A stretch of 64,000 nt of DNA from Morella rubra. Taxonomy: Eukaryota; Streptophyta; Magnoliopsida; Fagales; Myricaceae. The notes under the pieces are model-generated. The model saw only the letters and a program-made list of their open reading frames with translations, did no database searches and was not told the DNA's origin. Shown here in pieces: positions 47,881 to 59,132 of this stretch (positions are counted from its first letter, which is position 1; every line of letters starts with the position of its first letter). A program made the position numbers and the translations under genes. The stretch is taken from assembly GCA_003952965.2 (NCBI GenBank), contig CM025853.1, forward strand, positions 14,367,429-14,431,428, read 5' to 3'.

Positions 47881-48739
47881 ACACTGCTCACCGCTCGCCG
47901 CCTCTTCCTTGACCAACCATCGGAATCGGGCGCCAACATCCAACCTCCCGCATCAGAGCACAGACAAAACGAACGGCGCCTTAATATAATCTATAAAATC
48001 TTAACGTCCTTACCATAGTAGGCCCTCTCACCCATACCGCAATCCGGTCACTAATTACTTATTGCTGACGGACGACTCAAGAATACATATTTCCTTCGGA
48101 GCGATTACTGAACACGTTATCGAGACCCCTAAGCACCGTTCGCGAGAGCAAAGCCAACCTGACCGACCTCACGAATTTGGATATACAGTCCACAGAAGAT
48201 ATCTCAACACGAGATCTTCAACTGAACAATTCTGGGCTTGCTTTGGGTTTTCATTCTATATGATTGTGATTAGCTTACGCTTACAGCACACAAAAGCGTG
48301 CTCAATTGGCACGAGTCCGAGAAGATTTGAAAATAAGAGTGAGGATCGAGAATCCTCACCCTACACTACCTAAAATCCTACGCTAAGCGAAATATCTTGA
48401 CGAGACACTAAGCTCCCGACCATTGCAAACTCCAACATTCGATGTCATCGCCTTCTGTCGATTTTGTCAGATCATGTCTTTCTTGTTTGCTAAAACGAGA
48501 ACGTAAGAGGGTGTTCTGTGTCAAGAGTCTATCTTTGATTAATTACATCTTTTCCGTGTCTCCGACACTGAATCTTTACATGCACTCTATCTAAAAGTTC
48601 ACAACATTCATTCAGTTCTTCGCCATGAGCACTAATCCCACATCATACGGCTGCGAACACTACAACATCTCCAGCCAATTAGGGACAGGAGGAAGAATAA
48701 CGACGCTTCATATGGTGCCATAACCATACTCGCCTGGAA

Positions 48740-49400
48740 CTGTGTATTATAACAAATTCTGCTAAAGGCAAGTATTGAGCCCAACTCCTTTAAAATCCAT
48801 GATGCAAGCCCTGAGCATATCTTCCAGAATCTGTATAGTCCGCTCTAATTGCCCGTCCGTCTGTGGGTGGAAGGCGGTACTAAATTCAACCGAGTACCCA
48901 ACGATTCCTGCAATTGTTTCCAGAATCTTGAAGTGAATCTCGGATCTCTATCCGACACTATACTCTTGGGCACTCCATGGAGCCTAATAATCTCCTGAAG
49001 ATAAATCTCAGCTAACTTTTCTGGGGTATACTTCACCTTAATGGGTAAGAAGTGTGCCGACTTAGGTTAATCGGTCCACAATCACCCATATAGCGTCATA
49101 GTTTGCAGTAGTTCGAGGCAACCCTACTACAAAATCCATGGCTATCCCTTCCCACTTCCATTCAGGATCTCTAGAGGCTTTAATGTCCCTGCCGGCCTCT
49201 GGTGCTCTGCCTTCACCTTCTGACAAGTCAGACATCGAGCAACATATTCGGCTATCTCCCGCTTCATATTAGGCCACCAAAAGGCCTCCTTAATATCTCG
49301 ATACATCTTCGTGCCTCCTGGGTGAATAGTATAAGGTGTAGTGTGAGCCTTTGCTAGGATCAAATCCTTGATTCTCCTGTCCCTGGCACACAAACTCTGC
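48740..49400 (-). pseudogene. Chromovirus integrase (zinc finger and catalytic core)
   Basis: 49393-49142 has the HHCC zinc-binding segment (HTTPYTIHPGGTKMYRDIKE ... CLTCQK). The core follows with [10 protein letters not shown] near 49080 (first Asp), then [33 protein letters not shown] (second Asp, 48920-49036). The third acidic residue lies in an ERTIQILEDMLR-like segment near 48800, in another frame. Frame shifts near 49142, 49060 and 48845 break it. Past 48740 the homology fades. Confidence 0.85.
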
Positions 49401-49465
49401 CACGGTAACGTAACAACCCATCCTTATCCCCAAAGTCAGGGTCTTCCTTTTTCCCAATCCCTTCA

Positions 49466-50038
49466 TCACTTATCATTCTTCTGGGCTTCGCGAATCTGCT
49501 CCTCTAGCGTAGGTTGCAACGAGAGCCCTGCTATTGAGACAAACTGATCGGCAATGATAAGCACGATCTCTGCTCTTTCCAAATCTCTCATGATTCCTTC
49601 GGGCACCACCTTCATTGAACTCGTCTCTGCCGACTTCCTACTTAGTGCGTCGGCCACCACATTGGCCTTTCCGGGGTGGTAGCTAATTGTGCAATCATAA
49701 TCTTTAATCAGCTCTAGCCATCGCCGTTGCCTCATGTTCAGCTCTTTCTGGGTGTTAAAATACTTGAGGCTCTTATGATCGGTGAATATCTCACATTTAA
49801 CCCCATACAAGTAATGTCTCCATATTTTCAACGCATAGACTACTGCAGCTAGCTCTAAGTCATGCGTGGGGTAATTCATCTCATGAGGCCTCAACTGTCT
49901 AGATGCATAAGCTATGACCTTTTTGTCTTGCATCAAAACACAACCTAAACCTTGCTTTGAGGCATCGCTGTAGATTTCATACTCCTTATGTTCCGAGGGT
50001 AGTGCTAACACTGGAGCAGTAATTAAGTTGGCCTTCAA
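49466..50038 (-). pseudogene. Chromovirus RNase H domain
   Basis: A 190-residue open frame: [23 protein letters not shown] (first catalytic Asp), [67 protein letters not shown] and [14 protein letters not shown]. It keeps the residues typical of gypsy RNase H and is the best preserved pol domain here. It continues the reverse transcriptase in the usual PR-RT-RH-IN order. Confidence 0.9.
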
Positions 50039-50194
50039 TTCTTGGAAACTCGCTCACACTCATCCGTCCATTCAAATTTGACATTCTTCCTTGTCAATGA
50101 AGTCAAAGGCATGGCTAACTTGGAGAATCCCTCATAAATCTCCGATAGTACCCTGCTAACCCAGAAAACTTCTTATTTCTTTCACGTTTGTAGG

Positions 50195-50975
50195 CCTTGC
50201 CATTTGGATACAGCATCTACCTTCCGGGGATCCACAGCAATCCCTTCACCGGACACCACGTGCCCCAAAAATCGGACTTGTTCCAACCAAAATCACACTT
50301 GGAGAATTTGGCAAACAACTTCTTCTCCCTAAGAATCTGTAGAACAGTCTTTAGATGCTTCTCGTGCTCTTCCTTGTTTCGAGAGTAAATCAGTATGTCA
50401 TCAATAAAGACAACTACAAACTTGTCTAGGAACTCCCGAAACACCTATTCATCAAATCCATAAATGCGGCCGGAGCATTGGTTAGTCCAAAAGGCATCAC
50501 CAAGAATTCATAGTGACCATATCGCGTCGAAATGCTTTTCGGTATATCTCCCTCCTTCACCTTCAATTGGTGATATCCCGATCTCAGGTCAATCTTCGAG
50601 AATGCCTGTGCCCCTGCAATTGATCAAATAGATCATCAATGCGAGGTAACGGGTATCTGTTCTTGATAGTCACCTTATTCAACTCCCGATAATCGATGCA
50701 CATCCTGAGGCTTCCATCTTCTTCTTAACGAACAAAATCGGTGCTCCCCAAGGTGAAACACTCGGCCGAATGAACCCTTTCTCCAACAATCCTCCAGTTG
50801 AATCTTCAATTCCTTCAGTTCTGCTGGTGCCATCCTATACGGTGCTTTAGAAATTGGAGCTGTCCCTGGTTCCAACTCGATGCCGAACTCCACTTCTCTA
50901 TCTGGGGGTAAACCAGGTAATTCTTCTGGAAATACGTCGGGAAATTCGTTCACTACCGGGGTTTGCTCTACCATA
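50195..50975 (-). pseudogene. Chromovirus reverse transcriptase, frame-shifted
   Basis: 50974-50675 holds the entry to the domain ([20 protein letters not shown] ... [20 protein letters not shown]). After a shift, the 50444-50217 frame holds [20 protein letters not shown], where FIDD is the catalytic motif, followed by HEKHLKTVLQILREKKLFAK FSKC. At least three frame changes lie between. The polymerase is therefore not translatable as one protein. Confidence 0.88.
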
Positions 50976-51188
50976 GCAGTCTCCTCTGTATATCATTCGT
51001 CCAAACCAAAAATCCCTCATGTCCTCCTTGCAACAATTTCTTGGCTTGTATGGCCGAAATAATCGCTGGTCTTCGCTCCACCTTTCTCATACCTACAAAA
51101 CAACAATCCGGTCTCCCCTCCTTTTGGAACACGACCTTCTTCTCATAACACTTTATACTAGCACCGTGCGTTGCCAACCAATCCATGC

Positions 51189-51626
51189 CTAAAATAACGT
51201 CGAATCCCCCATCTCCATTACTATCAGATTAGCCAACATTACTTGCCCCTCAACTTCTATTGGATAATTCTTCACTACTCGATCACAATTGATCCTCCCA
51301 CCAGTAGGTGTCGACACTACTACATGACATTCTAGCGGTTCGTGTTTTATATCTCTTGCCTTACAGTATGCTGATGCAATGAATGAATGCGTGGCCCCTG
51401 AATCAAATAGAACAAGGGCTTCTCCCTGAGGCAAGGGCAACTTACCTGTCACCACTCTGGTTTGATTCTCCGCATCCTTCGGGGTAAGAGCGTACATCCT
51501 TGCTTGAACTGGACCACCTGGCCTTCTTGCATTATTTTGTTGGGAGGGTCGAGGTGCTTGGGTTGAGTTACCAGTTACCCTATTTTGTTGAGAGGGTTGC
51601 GGTGCTTGAATTGAATTACCAGTCAC
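51189..51626 (-). CDS. Chromovirus aspartic protease segment
   Basis: A 145-residue frame with a near-repeated spacer (NSIQAPQPSQQNRVTG / NSTQAPRPSQQN) followed by EALVLFDSGATHSFIASAYC, the DSG active-site loop of a retroviral-type aspartic protease, and PIEVEGQVMLANLIVMEMG. It lies directly after gag. The dimeric protease would process the polyprotein in the virus-like particle. Continuity into reverse transcriptase is broken near 51186. Confidence 0.85.
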   Translation of the reverse strand: MTGNSIQAPQPSQQNRVTGNSTQAPRPSQQNNARRPGGPVQARMYALTPKDAENQTRVVTGKLPLPQGEALVLFDSGATHSFIASAYCKARDIKHEPLECHVVVSTPTGGRINCDRVVKNYPIEVEGQVMLANLIVMEMGDSTLF

Positions 51627-51627
51627 C

Positions 51628-52548
51628 CTACAATCTCTTGCAATGTGACCTGGTTTCCCACACTCCTTGTCGGCATTCCCCTAGGATGTTTCTTGCCACA
51701 TTTATTACATATTGGGAATTGGTTTCCTCCGGAAATCTGGGCCCCACCATGCCCTCGATTCGGTCCCTGAGATGACCCTGCTTACTCTTCTTCCAGGGCA
51801 CCTGAGATGTGACCTGCTTGGGAGGAGCCTTCCTCTTTTGCTGGTCGTAATATGCCGCTGTCCTCTGTAGCCCTCTCTCCACAATCACTGCCCGTTCTAT
51901 CACTTCTGCCAGAGTCTTCAAATTGTGGGCCATCACCCTGTCATAGATTCGGGGATGGAGTCCCTCCTCAAACTTCCTAGCTTTCCTCTCCTCGTCTGGC
52001 ACTAGATACGGAGCAAACCTCACCAACTCCATAAATCGACCAGAATATTGATCAACGGTCATTGCCCCCTGAGTCAAGGTGGCAAACTCTCTCGCTTTTG
52101 CTTCCCGAGTTGTCCTTGGAAAATAGCGATCCAGAAATTCTTGTTGAAACCTCTCCCAAATTATGGGTTGTTGCCCCAGCTCCTGGCTCAGTAGGAGCTT
52201 CTTGGATAGCCACCATCTCTTAGCATCTCCCTGTAGCTTAAAAGTGGCAAAGTTCAATCTCTGGGCGTCTGTACACCCCATGACTTCTAGCAACTCCTTT
52301 ATCTCTAGAAGCCAGTTCTCTGCTAGAACGGCATCTCCCTTGCCATTGTACACCGGCGGGTGTTGGCGGTTAAACTGGTCAAAGGTGCATCCTTCAGGGC
52401 GACCTCTTGCCCCATCTCCATTAGCTCCTTGTTGCACCTGCTCAGCAACAAGCTGAGCCATATGCCTCAAAACGTCATCAGTAGTGACACCCGGTTCTTC
52501 GTATCCCTCATTCGTGTTTTGATTCCTGGGTTGTCTTCTAGGTGGCAT
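51628..52548 (-). CDS. Chromovirus gag (capsid) protein
   Basis: 306 residues from MPPRRQPRNQNTNEGYEEPG. Residues about 55-190 form the Retrotrans_gag domain (FDQFNRQHPPVYNGKGDAVL AENWLLEIKELL; LQGDAKRWW; WERFQQEFLDRYFPRTTREA). A basic linker follows (QQKRKAPPKQV). The zinc knuckle expected near 51640-51700 is split over frames (CNKCGKK in one, a shifted HIARDC-like end in another), so the last 50 residues of this frame are probably not native. The start is 116 bp inside the PBS, as usual. Confidence 0.88.
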   Translation of the reverse strand: MPPRRQPRNQNTNEGYEEPGVTTDDVLRHMAQLVAEQVQQGANGDGARGRPEGCTFDQFNRQHPPVYNGKGDAVLAENWLLEIKELLEVMGCTDAQRLNFATFKLQGDAKRWWLSKKLLLSQELGQQPIIWERFQQEFLDRYFPRTTREAKAREFATLTQGAMTVDQYSGRFMELVRFAPYLVPDEERKARKFEEGLHPRIYDRVMAHNLKTLAEVIERAVIVERGLQRTAAYYDQQKRKAPPKQVTSQVPWKKSKQGHLRDRIEGMVGPRFPEETNSQYVINVARNILGECRQGVWETRSHCKRL

Positions 52549-52663
52549 CCTGCACTAACGTCATTACTCCATAAATATTCTAACGATTAATTGAGGTGCA
52601 AGAATTTCTAGCATACTCGAAATCCAAAAGACGAGTAGCAAGTCCTAAGTTCACTACACTTTC

Positions 52664-52674
52664 CTCTGATACCA
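52664..52674 (-). promoter_or_regulatory. Primer binding site (initiator tRNA-Met)
   Basis: On the minus strand TGGTATCAGAG, complementary to the 3' end of the plant initiator methionine tRNA, lies six bases inside the 5' LTR end at 52681. It primes minus-strand DNA synthesis in most plant gypsy and copia elements. Confidence 0.9.
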
Positions 52675-53275
52675 CTTAACTGTCACGCCCCAAACGCTAA
52701 CTCGAAGGGGTTAGTGACAGCCGCGAGCATCCCCAACAAGGAATACTCAAGCGAACGTACTAAATTCTTGCAGCGGAATTTTTTTTTTTTTTATATCGAC
52801 TAATGCGCGTAATGAAACATTAGAACCTGCTCCTCAAACAATAACTTGAAGTAATTACAACACAGTCTCAAAATATCAATTGGTTAAAAACCCTAAACTT
52901 TACTGGGCCGAATAACCCATGACCACCACACATCGGAGGCTCATGTCGGCTCTTTCAAAAATTATATCTAAACCTTTAAGAAATAACAAAAAGGGAAGAG
53001 GAAGTCCTCGTCAGCCCCTCTCCTAGGTTTTAAGGTCCTCTTCTTAGGTTTCCTCACCTGAAATATTGTCTGGAATGATACAATTTAAAACTGTGAGTCG
53101 AATGACTCAGTAAGGGATCATATGCAATAAATAGTGCATGTCTTGGATATTAATATTGCTTGCATGCAATTGTACTTGATTTGATCTTGATAATTCCTTC
53201 TAATTCTTTCTTGATTTCCCTTATGGACCCTTGGAATCCCTAACCCTTACGCAAGCATCCTTCAGTTTGCACCCT

Positions 53276-53371
53276 CAAGAGCTACCCATCCTTCTCGCAT
53301 TCGTCCTTCGGAGTGGGTGCCCTTAGGAGTCATCCATCCTTCTCGCATTCGTCCTTCGGAGTGGATGCACC
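53276..53371. repeat. 48-bp tandem repeat in the LTR, two units
   Basis: CATCCTTCTCGCATTCGTCC with TTCGGAGTGG occurs twice at a 48-bp period. Copy A of the same LTR has only one unit at the equivalent site (about 25974-26009), so the repeat expanded or contracted after the copies separated. Confidence 0.8.
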
Positions 53372-55126
53372 TATCTTAATGGTACGGTACCGACCAACCT
53401 CAGCCTTAACTTAACTTGTCATACAGTACTTCTCATACTTTCATTTGCACAAAACTTTCTTCTTTAAGAAATCATGCAAATGCTTATGTCGTGAAATGCT
53501 TGATAATGAGAAATCGTAAATGCACGCCTCATAACGTAGCATAAAGTTGTACTTTCATTTGCATAAAATTTCTCTTTCATCCTTATGAGAAAAATAAATG
53601 CAAATGCTCATGACGTGCTCATGTCATGCTTGATGATAAATATCCATGTGTGTATCATTCCAGTTTTTGGAAAAACATAATTTTCCACTTACCTCCGTCC
53701 ACTTGAGCTTATGGTGGCACCTTGCCTACAAATGAGTTCATACTAATGTCATTTAGAGGTTTACTAGATGTAGAGAATAATCATTCAATCAACTTCAACA
53801 CATCATACAAAATCACCCACATTTCTTGACTTCCCAATGGTGATCCTACGATGCAAAAGTATTATCTTAAGGTGCTGAAGCCATAAGACTTGGATGCCAA
53901 ACTGATCCTTACACTAATTTTCATAACACATTAAAATTCCAGGTAATTTGGAGCTCGTTTGCCACTCGAAAGATTTACTCGAAAATGCGAGCTGCTGAGG
54001 ACGTCCAAGCGGGCAGCCCCGACGTCTCCAGCTCCAAAATTCATAACTTCAAAAACACCGCTCCAAATTACATGAAATTTCTTTTAAAATATTCTTCTTT
54101 CATAGTTCAAGCTTGAAGATAAAAATCATAAACATCGGAATGTCCACGCATTGTCGAAAACACTTCATATCAGATAAAATTCCTAGAGTAATACTGCTGC
54201 TGCCACCAGCTCGGTCTTCTACTTTCAAAACATCACAACTTATTCATTACACCTCTAAATCACACGAAATTTACCTTAAAATGTTCTTCTTTCATAAATT
54301 AAAATTCAAGACCAAACTCGTAAAATTTGGACTTAAACTGATCACTCGAAATGAACTAACATTCCGGACGTACAAGGCTGCTGGCAGCTTGACGTCCGGG
54401 CCTTGAACAACGCATATCTCACTCAATACTTATCGGAATCATCCAAGGTATGGCTTAAAATCTTCCTATTTCCTAGGCCTACAATCTAGGATCCTCTCAA
54501 GATCAAAGGATAAGCACAATTATCAGAATACACTCCTAGTTCGAGCCTTGAAATCTGCAGAAGTACATTTCAGCAACTTGTCTAACATCAGCAACTAGTC
54601 TAACAAGCATTCTCTATCGTCCAATTTCCAATTCTTCTACCCTTAATTCACCATGCAAACCTAGATCCATAAAGGGCTGCAACCAAAATCAAACACCAAG
54701 GGTTCGGTTGCAACTCAGCAACCTAAAACATGCCTAATTCCCATTCTCCTTGTTTCACAAAGCACAATCTCTTTATTCTCCAAGTATAGTCCAATCCCTT
54801 TAAGTGTTTAGCTTGCTGGTCTACCCACTTTACCTACATGCAAGATACCTACACCTACATGCAAGATACCTACAACAAGCTACCATCAAGAGAAATATGC
54901 AAGAAATAAGGCAGTGAACACATTTGGTCAACAGCAAGTGTTTTCCCCCAATTTCAACATCACCTACCCGGCCATGCATGTGCAAAACAAGTTTCAGCTC
55001 TCGCCTACACTTCACACCACTTCACAACAGAAGCTATTCTCTTAAAAATCCCCTACTTTTACACAACTTACAGCAATATCATGGTTCTATAATCATCAAG
55101 CCAAAGTTGTTGCATCATCCTTTCTT

Positions 55127-55320
55127 TTAGGCTTTCCAACAAACACTTTGCATGCCTACCTTTCATTCCCAACTCATAAACTCAAATCCAACATGCAGCA
55201 ACAGCAAACTCAATCCAACATGCAGCAAATCAAATCCAACATGCTTAGGCTTTCCAACAAACACTTTGCATGCCTACCTTTCATTCCCAACTCATCAACT
55301 CAAATCCAACATGCAGCAAA
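55127..55320. repeat. 118-bp tandem repeat in the LTR
   Basis: TTAGGCTTTCCAACAAACAC ... CTCAAATCCAACATGCAGCA repeats at a 118-bp period, with extra short AATCCAACATGC units inside the first copy. The open frames over it are by-products of the repeat. Confidence 0.8.
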
Positions 55321-55424
55321 CAAAAACAGAGGATAGGAACCGAAACTAACTTCTAACAATTTACCCACACGAAAATTTTGAATCCAAATGTTAGATCTCC
55401 CTTTACCTTGGCTTATCTTGGTTT

Positions 55425-55560
55425 TCCCCTTCTTCCCTTCTCTCTTCTTCTCCTTCGTCCTCTTCTCTCTCCTTCTCCTTCTTCTCTTCGGCTTCTTCCT
55501 CTTCTCTCTTCTTCTCCTTCTTCTCTTCGGCTTCTTCCCTTTCTCTCTTCTTTTCTTCGG
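55425..55560. repeat. Polypyrimidine tract
   Basis: About 135 bp almost entirely C and T, made of a roughly 45-bp unit (TCTTCTCCTTCTTCTCTTCG and following). On the minus strand it translates to a Lys/Arg/Glu-rich frame, which I regard as spurious. Such tracts can form triplex DNA and are hard to assemble. Confidence 0.75.
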
Positions 55561-56084
55561 GTGTGTGAGTGAGTTAGGGCAAAAGAGTGAGGGAAGGGAG
55601 TGTGAAGTGTGCGGCAAAAAGGGGGGGTGGTTTAGGCATGAAGTGTTTTGGGGGGGAAAAGACAAGGCTGCCCTCCCCCATTGCTTTCCCTCCTTCATGT
55701 GATTTCCCCATTTTTTTTTTTTTTTTTTGCCACTTCATTATTATTAACCCCAACATGCCTTTCACACATTTTTCAAAAGTCAAAGTCCCTAATTCAATTT
55801 CTTCCAAATATTGCAAACTTAGAGATATATTCCAACAATTAAAATGATTAGTTTAATTAATCCCAAATACTCAAATTTAATACTATTAAAAATTCAGACA
55901 ATATAACATGTAAATCATAACTAAAGATGCATAAAAATGCTTGGGGGAACATTCCACCTAGACAAAATCTTAGATTAATTTACCCATACATGCCTTTCTC
56001 AATAATTAGAGTAATACGCACACACTTAAGGAGTCATAATTTTTTTTTTTTTTACAATGATAGAAATAAGGTCGGGGTCTCACA

Positions 56085-56395
56085 CTAATCCTCAGTCAAT
56101 TACGACGATTTGGATTTTGTCACCCAAATACGCGTCTGAACGGTTTGTTTATGGGTCTGGATAGACGGCTATTATGTATTTGTGATGATTTGTATCTTCA
56201 CTCATTCGCGACGAGGTGTATTTCGTCCCACATCAAATCTGTCCGAAGGGTTTTAGAACTTGTCCGGAGGAATTTGGAGTTCTTGGATAATTTTGGGTGA
56301 CAAAATTAATGTTTTGTCAGGGAAAGGCCACTTTAGGTGACAAAATTTGGTTTGACACCCAAAATTTTGTCACCCAAGGCTCAATTTCTTGTAGT
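56085..56395. mobile_element. CACTA fragment, family B, right end
   Basis: Subterminal words (GTCTGAACGG, TGTCCGAAGGG, TGTCCGGAGG) are followed by repeated GGGTGACAAAATT/ACCCAAAATTTTGTCACCC blocks and the tip CTCAATTTCTTGTAGT at 56394. The canonical final G is C here (GTAGTC), a small terminal mutation. The chromovirus LTR abuts its left edge at 56085, so the retroelement probably inserted into it. Confidence 0.65.
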
Positions 56396-56815
56396 CTGTG
56401 ATATCTCCCATAATTCACTTTGCTGGCAGGATACCATCTCTTGGGCAGCCCTGCATCTAAAGGGAAACTCCTTTCATGCTCGAATTCACAAGCTTACCCT
56501 TTAGATAGCGGTTTATGCAATTTGGAGAGAGCGTAACTAGAGATTGGATTGCAGAAAAAAGCGTAAGGTTGTAGATGTGTTCAATAAGATTGTTTGCAAT
56601 GTCAAGGATTGAGCTATCTCTTTTCGGTGTCCTCCTACCCATGCTAATTTGAAACTAGAAAGTAACTAAAAACATATCTGTAATTTCTTAGAGATTCTAT
56701 GTGTTTGTATTGACTGTACATTGCTTTTGTTTGTTCTTGTCTAGTGTGACTGATGCCCTATTTGTAACTTTGGGCGATGCCCTTTTTTAATGTACTTTGC
56801 CATTTAAAAAAAAAA
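56396..56815 (+). mobile_element. LINE 3' end remnant
   Basis: SWAALHLKGNSFHARIHKLT followed by VYAIWRERN is the C-terminal part of an L1-like ORF2. It is followed by a 3' UTR ending GATGCCCTTTTTTAATGTAC TTTGCC and an A-tail at 56805-56815. The upstream side is cut by the CACTA tip at 56395. An open minus-strand frame at 56457-56642 is its shadow. Confidence 0.7.
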
Positions 56816-59124
56816 TCTAGTGGTGAAAATTACCCACTTGTAAAACCAAGTGATCCAGATAGCTATTATACGTCCAAACCAAGGTGCTAGGATGCATTAA
56901 TCAAGTATACTTAGACTGATCAACTAATTGTTTCATTTACTTAAAAAAAAAAAAGTTTAACTAATTCACTAGTCTTTGTGCTTTAATTTTTTTCTTCAAT
57001 TTGGTCACTCAATTTTAATTCTTCCCCTACAACTGTGGGGTTAACTACTTGTCCCAAAAAAAATCACCACCAATTATTAGTCGATATCTAGATTCATTCA
57101 GCTCATGTTGGTTAATAGTGACTCATTTTTTTGTTACCAAAATATGCCTATTTACTTTGTTTTTTGTCGATATTTGTCTACCTTGTTAATTAAAAATGGT
57201 ACTTTAAATTTTTATCCCATGTGTGGTAGACGTTTAAAGAGTCTCTTCGAATTCCAGTACTAGGCATACCCTCAGCCGAAATTGAGTAGATCTTCTAGCC
57301 GAAATCCATTAGGTGTTCTGTGTTTAATGCCATGGCAGAAGATATCGGGTCACAAAATGGCGGTGTTTATTGCTATTGTATATATGCTGCTTCGACAATC
57401 AATAATATCCAAGCTATTAATGCTATCTAGCGCAGGAATTCATCATGAGGTACAAGTTCTATGTCTCCAACAACAACATGAAAGACATGCAATTTCCCTT
57501 TTCTAAATAATGCCCAAATGTAGTCAATTTACATCAGTTGACAACCAAGATAATGCCATACTTGTTAGAAATAGGCAGGACAATTACTGGACCATACACT
57601 TCAAATTGTAACAAATTCAGAGCCATGCGCTTTAGATGGCCTAATCAACAGTGTCTATACATATTATTTGTGAAAGTTTGCGTGCGGAAAATTAACTTAC
57701 CAATTCTCTTTGTTGATCCCGAGAATTCTTCAATAATCTTCAAGTTCATTGTTGATCTCACAATCTTGAGAATTTTACCATAGCAGTCCAAGTGTTTTGC
57801 CTCCTTCCTCTTCCACGTTCACAACTGTGTAGGGTTTTCTGAGTCTTGATGGCCAACTCTCAAACTAACAATTAGTCAATTGGGGTAGACTATCTCATAG
57901 CTATTCTTATATATGAAAACCCTAGCTGTGATAGTGCGTGGGATCGTTAGGGATCTCAGATCTCGGCCGTAGGATCACATGGAAAAACTCTTTTTCCATT
58001 AACTCCCTTATATTCTTTTATTCCGAATTTTAGGCTTCTACTAATTGTAATCATGTCCATCAACATATTACAATTCACCCCTGAGAATTTAAGATTGATT
58101 TGTGAAATCCCTTTTGCTAACAATTATTCGTTTATTTATCCTTCCACCATGCTATATTCCACATGAGCCAATAGGACCGGAAACATATCACTGATTAAGT
58201 CCCTAACTCACATAATTCTCAATTCACAATCTGTAACTCGTTGGACTATAAATTGTTTCCAAAACAATTTCACAAATAAATATATAATATATCTCGTTTA
58301 CTTAAGGTCACTACCTCAATGACGAAGTCCATCATCCTATTAAATAGAGGCACAACGAGTGTAGACCTATCGTACATCAATATGTATCTCGGTCTAGAAC
58401 AAAACATCAAGTGAACAAGGAACCGAAAAGTCATACTTCCCGCCTTTGATTCATTAATCATTGGCATGACTTTTCTACAATGTCACCCAATAATAACCGT
58501 GTAACATCTTATGTCACAACATATTACCCAATATACTAAATATAAACACGTGGCATCTAAATAACAATTATTTATAATAATTATTTTCAGGTCATATTTC
58601 TTACAATATGATCCAAAAGAATTTTTCATGCTTTGACAACAACCAAAAACGTATGTCTTGCTCCATGATTGGCTAAAGCAACACTTAGCTTGTTTGTGAT
58701 CCCAAAAATAGTATCAACATGTTCATTGATCTAGGGATCTCTAGCGCACCTTTGGAGTTGCTACAGCAATTTAATCAATAATTAGGATTGTGATCAATAT
58801 AGTTTAGGGAAAGTTGAGACTTCGCCAAGGCAGGTTGGCATATCCCAAACTTCCAAGTTTTTGATCTCTACACTTGCATGTTCCTAATTCATTCTATGAT
58901 TAAAAATAGAACTTATGTTCTCTCTCTTGTGAAATAAAAAATAGATCAGTTTCCACATCACCTTGAATCGTGGGACCTATGGCTAAAAGATGAAGAAAAA
59001 TTGGATAAGATATCAATATTTTGTTCTGAGGGGATATATTTAGATGACAGGCTTCATAACTGAAGCAAGAATTTGTCTAATTTAACCTCAATTTGAATTC
59101 CAATTCTAGGAACAGAATCCACAA
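56816..59124. other. Non-coding repeat-like DNA
   Basis: No supported gene. The frames at 57282-57506 and 57538-57783 show no domain. The stretch 57500-58640 has the texture of a degenerate LTR (for example ATATATGAAAACCCTAGC near 57910 and repeated AACTCACA/CACAATCTGT words), but neither ends nor coding domains could be fixed. Confidence 0.35.
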
Positions 59125-59132
59125 AAGATTAT

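Larger units (their letters stand above)
28571..48730. other. Indel-dense repeat block, probably low-accuracy sequence
   Basis: Known retroelement parts are recognisable here but broken by very frequent short insertions, deletions and replacements: Athila integrase at 32 kb, gag at 37.3 kb, CACTA tip at 36.5 kb, chromovirus LTR at 40.1-46.2 kb and chromodomain at 47.8 kb. The same LTR outside the block aligns almost without indels. No host gene is supported; frames such as 34509-34970 and 35329-35520 show no domain. Subregions 28571-31990, 32650-36180 and 37470-40080 hold nothing I can name with confidence. A single uncorrected long read used as gap fill would explain this better than age. 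Confidence 0.55.
40085..56084 (-). mobile_element. Ty3/gypsy chromovirus, Tekay/Del-like, minus strand
   Basis: From right to left: 5' LTR (52681-56084), PBS for initiator tRNA-Met, gag, protease, reverse transcriptase, RNase H, integrase, a chromodomain remnant near 47.8 kb, then an LTR-like stretch at about 40085-46240 in the position of the 3' LTR. The long LTR, gag type and chromodomain fit the Tekay clade. Coding parts from 52.5 to 48.8 kb are readable with scattered frame shifts; the part left of 48.7 kb is heavily disturbed. The candidate 5-bp duplication on the right is CTAAT (56085-56089); no match could be placed on the left. Confidence 0.78.
52681..56084 (-). repeat. Chromovirus 5' LTR (family 1), copy C, 3.4 kb
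   Basis: In plus orientation it starts TGTCACGCCCCAAACGCTAA and ends GGTCGGGGTCTCACA, giving the TG...CA ends of an LTR. It contains a T-tract (52780), a 48-bp tandem repeat (53276-53371), a 118-bp tandem repeat (55127-55320), a long pyrimidine tract (55425-55560) and a second T-tract (56039). Copy A at 25179 is its close relative. Its length is typical of Tekay elements. Confidence 0.88.

Noticed and set aside
55300-55702. Open frames encoding Lys/Arg/Glu-rich or Leu/Phe/Ser-rich proteins
   Set aside because: They are translations of a polypyrimidine tract inside an LTR on both strands, with no domain and low complexity throughout.
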